Positions 59,192-64,000 of a stretch of 64,000 bases of DNA are shown here, one piece after another. Below the pieces are notes generated by a model. It ran no database searches. It saw nothing but the letters and a program-made list of their open reading frames with translations, and was not told the origin of the DNA. Each line of letters starts with the position of its first letter. Within the stretch, counting starts at the first letter, position 1. This DNA is from Clostridiales bacterium (GTDB lineage: Bacteria; Bacillota; Clostridia; Christensenellales; Borkfalkiaceae). The stretch is taken from NCBI GenBank assembly GCA_022508245.1, contig JAFLVO010000001.1:1-64000 (forward strand), written 5' to 3'. Made by a program: the position numbers and the translations under genes.

Positions 59192-60094
59192 TTATAGTAC
59201 TTTTGATAAAAAATCTTGAAGTCTTTCGTTTTTTGGATTTCCGAAAATTTCGGAGGGGGGACCCTGCTCTAAAATTTTACCGCCGTCCATAAACATTACG
59301 CGGGTTGCGACCTCTCTTGCAAAGCCCATTTCGTGCGTGACAATGACCATTGTCATACCCTCGGTCGCAAGCTCTTTAATAAGCGCCAAAACCTCGCCGA
59401 CCATCTCGGGGTCGAGCGCCGATGTCGGCTCGTCAAAGAGCATAACCTTGGGGTTCATGGCAAGCGAACGCACGATAGCTATACGCTGTTTCTGCCCGCC
59501 CGAGAGCGTGGAGGGGTAAACATTCGCCTTGTCGGCAAGCCCTATTCTCGCAAGAAGGCGCATGGCGTTTTCCTTTGCTTCCTCTTTAATTTTTTTCGCG
59601 CTTGTCTGAATAGGATAGAGAGGAGCTTTTTTATCCTTTTTCTTGAAAAGATTTTTAAACTTTATCCAAAAGTTCCTTCTCTGCGCGCTGTGCAAGTCTT
59701 GCAAACCAACGTGAACGGGGGCAAGGGTTATGTTTTTCAAAACGGTCATATTGTTGAACAGATTGAACTGCTGAAAGACCATGCCCATTCTGCGGCGCTG
59801 TTCGTTAATGTCAACTTTTAAATCGCAAAGGTTGTTGCCCTCGAAAAACACGTAGCCGTCGGTGGGGTCTTCAAGCACGTTCAAGCACCGCAAAAATGTG
59901 CTTTTGCCGCTGCCCGAGGGGCCTATTATGGCAATTTTCTCGCCTTGGAATATCTTTTCCGAGATGTTGTCAAGAACTTTCAGCGCGTCGAAGTTTTTGG
60001 TAAGATGCTGAACTTCTATCAGGGCTGCGGGGTCGTAAGGCTCTACGGGCGTAACTTGGCTCTTTAAAAACTTTGCGCTTTTATTTCTTTTCAC
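59192..60094 (-). CDS. Amino acid ABC transporter ATP-binding protein (GTG start, alternative ATG at 60115)
   Basis: Walker [58 protein letters not shown] before GTG. Confidence 0.93.
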   Translation of the reverse strand: MKRNKSAKFLKSQVTPVEPYDPAALIEVQHLTKNFDALKVLDNISEKIFQGEKIAIIGPSGSGKSTFLRCLNVLEDPTDGYVFFEGNNLCDLKVDINEQRRRMGMVFQQFNLFNNMTVLKNITLAPVHVGLQDLHSAQRRNFWIKFKNLFKKKDKKAPLYPIQTSAKKIKEEAKENAMRLLARIGLADKANVYPSTLSGGQKQRIAIVRSLAMNPKVMLFDEPTSALDPEMVGEVLALIKELATEGMTMVIVTHEMGFAREVATRVMFMDGGKILEQGPPSEIFGNPKNERLQDFLSKVL

Positions 60095-60770
60095 TCTTCC
60101 GCAACCTCCTTTCAATAAGCTTTATTATAATTGTTAAAATTATAACCGCAACTAGATACACTACTGCAAGACCTATATAGGGGACAAAGTACTCATAAGT
60201 AGATTCGGCTATATTCCTGAACGCCTTTGTGAGGTCCAGAATAGCTATAAAGCTGACGATAGAGGTCTCTTTCAAGAGTGAAATCAATTCGTTGCCGAGA
60301 GAGGGAATAACGTTTTTAATGGCTTGCGGAATAACAACGCGAACCATAGTGGTTGTAAAGCTCAAACCCACGGAGCGTCCGGCTTCCAACTGCCCCTTAT
60401 CAACCGAATTAATTCCGCCTCTGATAATCTCGGTCATGTATGCCGAGCTGTTCAAGCCGAAAATCAAAGACGCCTCAATAACGGGCGGAATTATGACCGC
60501 GCGGAATATCGCAAAGTGGAATAGAAGCAGCTGTACGACCATAGGCGTTCCGCGGAAGACGGCAACGTACACGTCGATAATGCGTTTTAGTACGGTAACA
60601 ATTAAGTTTTTCTTGGGAATTATAAGAATTGTGGAAAGAATACAGCCGAGAATTAAACCTATTGTAAAGCCAAACACGGCAATGATTGCCGTGTTCTGTA
60701 AGCCTGTTAAAAAGTTTTTAAAATGTCCCGGGCTTGTAAACCTTGTCCAGAATATTTCAAAATCACTCAT
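60081..60770 (-). CDS. Amino acid ABC transporter permease
   Basis: [21 protein letters not shown]...[20 protein letters not shown]...[30 protein letters not shown]. Confidence 0.94.
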   Translation of the reverse strand: MSDFEIFWTRFTSPGHFKNFLTGLQNTAIIAVFGFTIGLILGCILSTILIIPKKNLIVTVLKRIIDVYVAVFRGTPMVVQLLLFHFAIFRAVIIPPVIEASLIFGLNSSAYMTEIIRGGINSVDKGQLEAGRSVGLSFTTTMVRVVIPQAIKNVIPSLGNELISLLKETSIVSFIAILDLTKAFRNIAESTYEYFVPYIGLAVVYLVAVIILTIIIKLIERRLRKSEKK

Positions 60771-60776
60771 AAATAA

Positions 60777-61628
60777 TTATTTATTAATACTTTTTGCAAT
60801 CATTTTAGAAGGCTCGAGGTCCAGAATTACCGCATTGATTTTACCGTTGGATAAATCCTGCATTGCAAGCGCACCCGTGTCATACGCTTTCGTAGTAAGA
60901 TTTGTGAAACCGTCGTATTCAAAGTCGGCGTCGCCTGCAGAATACATATAGCCCGTTGTACCCGTTTGAGTGCCTATAACGTAGCTTGAAGATTGTTTTT
61001 TGAGAACTTCTTCAATTTCTGCTGCAGTGGTACAACCTTCAAAGGTTGTGTCGCCCTCGAGAACGGTTATAACCTGCGCAGAGGTATAATAAGAAGTTGC
61101 AAAGTCTACTTGCAACAAGCGGGCTTCGGTGACGGTAAGTCCCGCCATAGCAATATCGCTATCGCCATTTTGAACGTCCTCGATTACGGCTCCAAAGTCC
61201 ATATCCTTCACAAAGAGAGTTTTGTTGAGCTTTTGTGCAATATTGTATGCGATTTCAATATCCACACCGCTAAATTTTCCGTCTTCATTGTAGTACTCGA
61301 AGGGCGGGAAAAATGCATTTGTTGCAACTACGAAGTCGTTTGCCTGAGCTGTAGCCGTCTTGTTTTCATAGCTGAATGTTGCCGTACCGTCGAAGTACGA
61401 GTTTATTAGCGCATCAAGCGAGCCGTCTGCTTCCCACTCGGCGAGATAACTGTTTACGTTGCCTAACAACTCGGTGTTGCCCTTGTTGACGGCAAATGAA
61501 TAATCTTCGGCGGTAAGCTCGATTTCAAGAACCTTAACCTTCTGCGCGGGCTTCGTGCAAGCCGACAGCGAAAAAGCCGTCGCAGCCGCCGCAATAAACG
61601 AAATCAGTGTAATAAGTGTTTTTTTCAT
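60777..61628 (-). CDS. Amino acid ABC transporter substrate-binding lipoprotein (SBP_bac_3), apparently circularly permuted
   Basis: Lipobox LSAC; LTAEDYSFAVNKGNTELLGNVNSYLAEWEADGSLDALINSYFDG precedes FVVATNAFFPPFEYYNEDGKFSGVDIEIA. Confidence 0.9.
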   Translation of the reverse strand: MKKTLITLISFIAAAATAFSLSACTKPAQKVKVLEIELTAEDYSFAVNKGNTELLGNVNSYLAEWEADGSLDALINSYFDGTATFSYENKTATAQANDFVVATNAFFPPFEYYNEDGKFSGVDIEIAYNIAQKLNKTLFVKDMDFGAVIEDVQNGDSDIAMAGLTVTEARLLQVDFATSYYTSAQVITVLEGDTTFEGCTTAAEIEEVLKKQSSSYVIGTQTGTTGYMYSAGDADFEYDGFTNLTTKAYDTGALAMQDLSNGKINAVILDLEPSKMIAKSINK

Positions 61629-61875
61629 AATAATTCCTCTTTTTTAATTTTTGGATATAATATATCAGTTAATAATTATTAATGCAACCATTTTTTTATA
61701 TAAATAATATTTATTCATATTTTTGAATATTTTTTCATTTTATGTTAAATTTGCACAATTAACTCGGGTTTAATAAATATGAATTATAATTTTCTTAAAA
61801 AAGCCCACGCAAATCTTGCAAATATTTCTATATTGTGGTAAAATATACAAGTACAACAATTAGTGACGGTAAACA

Positions 61876-62193
61876 ATGGAAGATATAATAAAATCGGTCA
61901 ACGAAGCCGAAGGGCAGGCAGAAGAAATAAAATCAAGCGCAGAGCAAAAGGCTGCGCAAATTTTGGCTGACGCCGAGAAACAAGCGGCTGAAATTTTAAA
62001 GCGCAGCGAAGAAAAGCTTAAAATTTACCGTGAAGAACAGTTGAAATCGGCGCAGGCGGTTGCGGAGGAGGAATATAAAAACACCCTTCAGTCAAGTGCC
62101 AAAACTGCCGAAGAGTATGCAAGTTCGCTTATTAAAAGAACGGATATTCAGGTAAACGAAGTCGTCGGGAGGGTTTCTCGTGGCAATTGCTGA
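61876..62193 (+). CDS. V-type ATP synthase subunit G/H-like
   Basis: Ala/Glu/Lys-rich coiled coil; translationally overlapping subunit I. Confidence 0.72.
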   Translation: MEDIIKSVNEAEGQAEEIKSSAEQKAAQILADAEKQAAEILKRSEEKLKIYREEQLKSAQAVAEEEYKNTLQSSAKTAEEYASSLIKRTDIQVNEVVGRVSRGNC

Positions 62194-64000
62194 AATGAGC
62201 AAGCTCAATCTCGTTGCCGTCTCTTCTGAGCGTGATAAAATTTTAAACGCTCTGCAGAGAACGCGCGCGGCGGAGATAAAAACTCATACCGTTTTGGAAA
62301 ACACGCAGGTTTGCAGTAGCAGTCTTTCGGAGCTTGAAGAACGCATCCGCGTTTTGGAAGGTGCGCTCGATTATCTCGTTACGGGCGTTTCGGGCTATAT
62401 CAGCGACAACAAAATTAAGGATATTAAGATAGAGAGCGAGTACTCTTTGACCTATTCCGAGTTTTTGGAAGCAGGCGAAAAGAGAGAGCAAATCGAAGAG
62501 TATATTTCCCGAATAACTTCGCTCGAAGAGCAAAAAAAGGAGCTTGAAGCCACCCTTTTAAAGAGTCGTCGTCTATCAAAGACAGCAAGCATTTACCGTG
62601 TTATAAAGCAACCCTTTTCAGTTTTGGAAAACACTACGCGCGTTGTATACAGACTCGGCACTATGCCCGCTCAAGCATTTGAAGAACTCGGAAAGGAGCA
62701 AGAGCCTCTCTTTTATATTTCCAAACTGAATACCGAGGACAACGAAGCGCTCGTATTTGCCGCCTTTCATAAATCTTTTGCCGGCGACAAAATTTTGCAG
62801 GGCGCGTCTTTTAATGCCTGCCCTTTTAAAGAGGGCACGGGCGAGAGCATCTATAACGGTGCGGTTGCCGAAATTGAAAGGGCAACGGATGACTTGAGGG
62901 ATAACGCCGACAAGCTCTTTGAAATGCGGGAATTTATAAAACCTCTCCGCATATACTGCGATTATCTTAAATTCGAGCTTGAAAAAGCCTCGCTTTCGGA
63001 TAAGCTTCGTGCAACGCAGGAGACTTTTCTTTTGGAGGCTTACGTCCCCAAAGAGAGCGAACAAGAGGTGGGAGAGGCAATCGACGGAGTTACGAACGCG
63101 GCGTATTACGAGTTCACAAAACCCGCCGAAGACGAAATTCCCCCCACACTATACCGCAACAACGCAGTTGTAAGCAATTTCGAGACGATTACGGATATGT
63201 ATTCTCCGCCCTCCTCGAAGGAGTTCGACCCCAACACGATAATGGCGTTCTTTTACAGCCTTTTCCTTGGCTTTATAATGGCCGACGTGGGCTACGGGCT
63301 GATAATGCTTTTGGGCGGCGGTGCAATCTGGCTTAAAATGCGCGCCAAAGGCGGCGGGCTTGCAAGACTGTCCGGTGTGTTCGCAGTAAGCGGTATCTTC
63401 GCCATAGTATGGGGTGTTTTGTTCGATTCGGTGTTCGGAATGTCCCTCGGAATGCCCTTCAAACTGCCCGACGCACAGAATGATATGTGGGCGTTTGTCG
63501 GCATAAAAGTTCCCGCCGTTTTGGTTATAAGTATGGAACTTGGCGTGTTCCAGCTCTTTGCGGGATATATCTGCAAAGCAGTTCAGTGTTTCAGGCGCGG
63601 AGAAATTGTAGACGGTATCTGCGAAGGCGTCGTCTGGGCGGTCTTTTCGCTCGGCGCGGGGTTTGCAATTGCGGGATTCGTCGACGAGCTCAACTTTATA
63701 GAACTCGCGTACGCGGGCGGAATATTGGCGGGGGCGTCCCTCGTTATGGCAATGCTCACCGCGGGCAGAAAGGAGAAATTCTTCGGCAAGTTCACAAAGG
63801 GCTTCGGCGCGGCGTACGGCATTATTAACTACGCTTCGGATATTCTGAGCTATGCAAGGCTCTACGGACTTATGCTTTCGGGTGCGGTTATTGCAAAAAT
63901 CGTATCGGGATATGCGGTTACGGGAATGAACGGCTCGGTAGGCTTTGTTGTGAGCGGTAATCCCCTTCTCATAGTTTTGGGCGTTCTGATTTTAATCGTC
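62180..64000 (+). CDS. V-type ATP synthase subunit I (GTG start; truncated by window end)
   Basis: MAIAEMSKLNLVAVSSERDKILNALQ...PSSKEFDPNTIMAFFYSLFLGFIMADVGYGLIMLLGG...YASDILSYARLYGLMLSGAVIA; not in the supplied ORF track. Confidence 0.9.
   Translation, partial: MAIAEMSKLNLVAVSSERDKILNALQRTRAAEIKTHTVLENTQVCSSSLSELEERIRVLEGALDYLVTGVSGYISDNKIKDIKIESEYSLTYSEFLEAGEKREQIEEYISRITSLEEQKKELEATLLKSRRLSKTASIYRVIKQPFSVLENTTRVVYRLGTMPAQAFEELGKEQEPLFYISKLNTEDNEALVFAAFHKSFAGDKILQGASFNACPFKEGTGESIYNGAVAEIERATDDLRDNADKLFEMREFIKPLRIYCDYLKFELEKASLSDKLRATQETFLLEAYVPKESEQEVGEAIDGVTNAAYYEFTKPAEDEIPPTLYRNNAVVSNFETITDMYSPPSSKEFDPNTIMAFFYSLFLGFIMADVGYGLIMLLGGGAIWLKMRAKGGGLARLSGVFAVSGIFAIVWGVLFDSVFGMSLGMPFKLPDAQNDMWAFVGIKVPAVLVISMELGVFQLFAGYICKAVQCFRRGEIVDGICEGVVWAVFSLGAGFAIAGFVDELNFIELAYAGGILAGASLVMAMLTAGRKEKFFGKFTKGFGAAYGIINYASDILSYARLYGLMLSGAVIAKIVSGYAVTGMNGSVGFVVSGNPLLIVLGVLILIV

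Overview
This 64-kb window is a chromosomal segment from a Firmicutes/Clostridia-like bacterium (inferred from family composition only). It opens with the 3' end of a 23S rRNA, tRNA-Asn(GTT) and 5S rRNA. Most of the rest is housekeeping: RarA, glycogen/alpha-glucan GH13 enzymes, NadA-Rrf2-NifS-NifU, a P-type ATPase, MgtE, SdaA, GrpE-DnaK-DnaJ, two MATE pumps, an amino-acid ABC transporter and the start of a V-type ATPase operon. No prophage, transposase or CRISPR array was seen. The points most worth follow-up are: (1) a cytosolic zinc ribbon-TIR-zinc ribbon-LRR protein sitting between two alpha-glucan enzymes; (2) an undescribed structured intergenic repeat in two inverted copies (about 33.7 and 38.5 kb) with compensatory changes in its stems; (3) an amino-acid-binding protein whose sequence order indicates a circular permutation; (4) a tightly overlapping operon of two B12-binding radical SAM proteins and two GNAT/FemAB-like proteins; (5) a fluoride riboswitch with overlapping terminator upstream of a cation/proton antiporter; (6) a cluster of six DnaA-box-like sites outside any dnaA locus; (7) an AT-rich island abutting a truncated, frameshifted PNPOx-like pseudogene, followed by small genes with a shared leader motif; and (8) an M60-like surface protein lacking HExxH. 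All family calls come from reading the translations; no database search was run.
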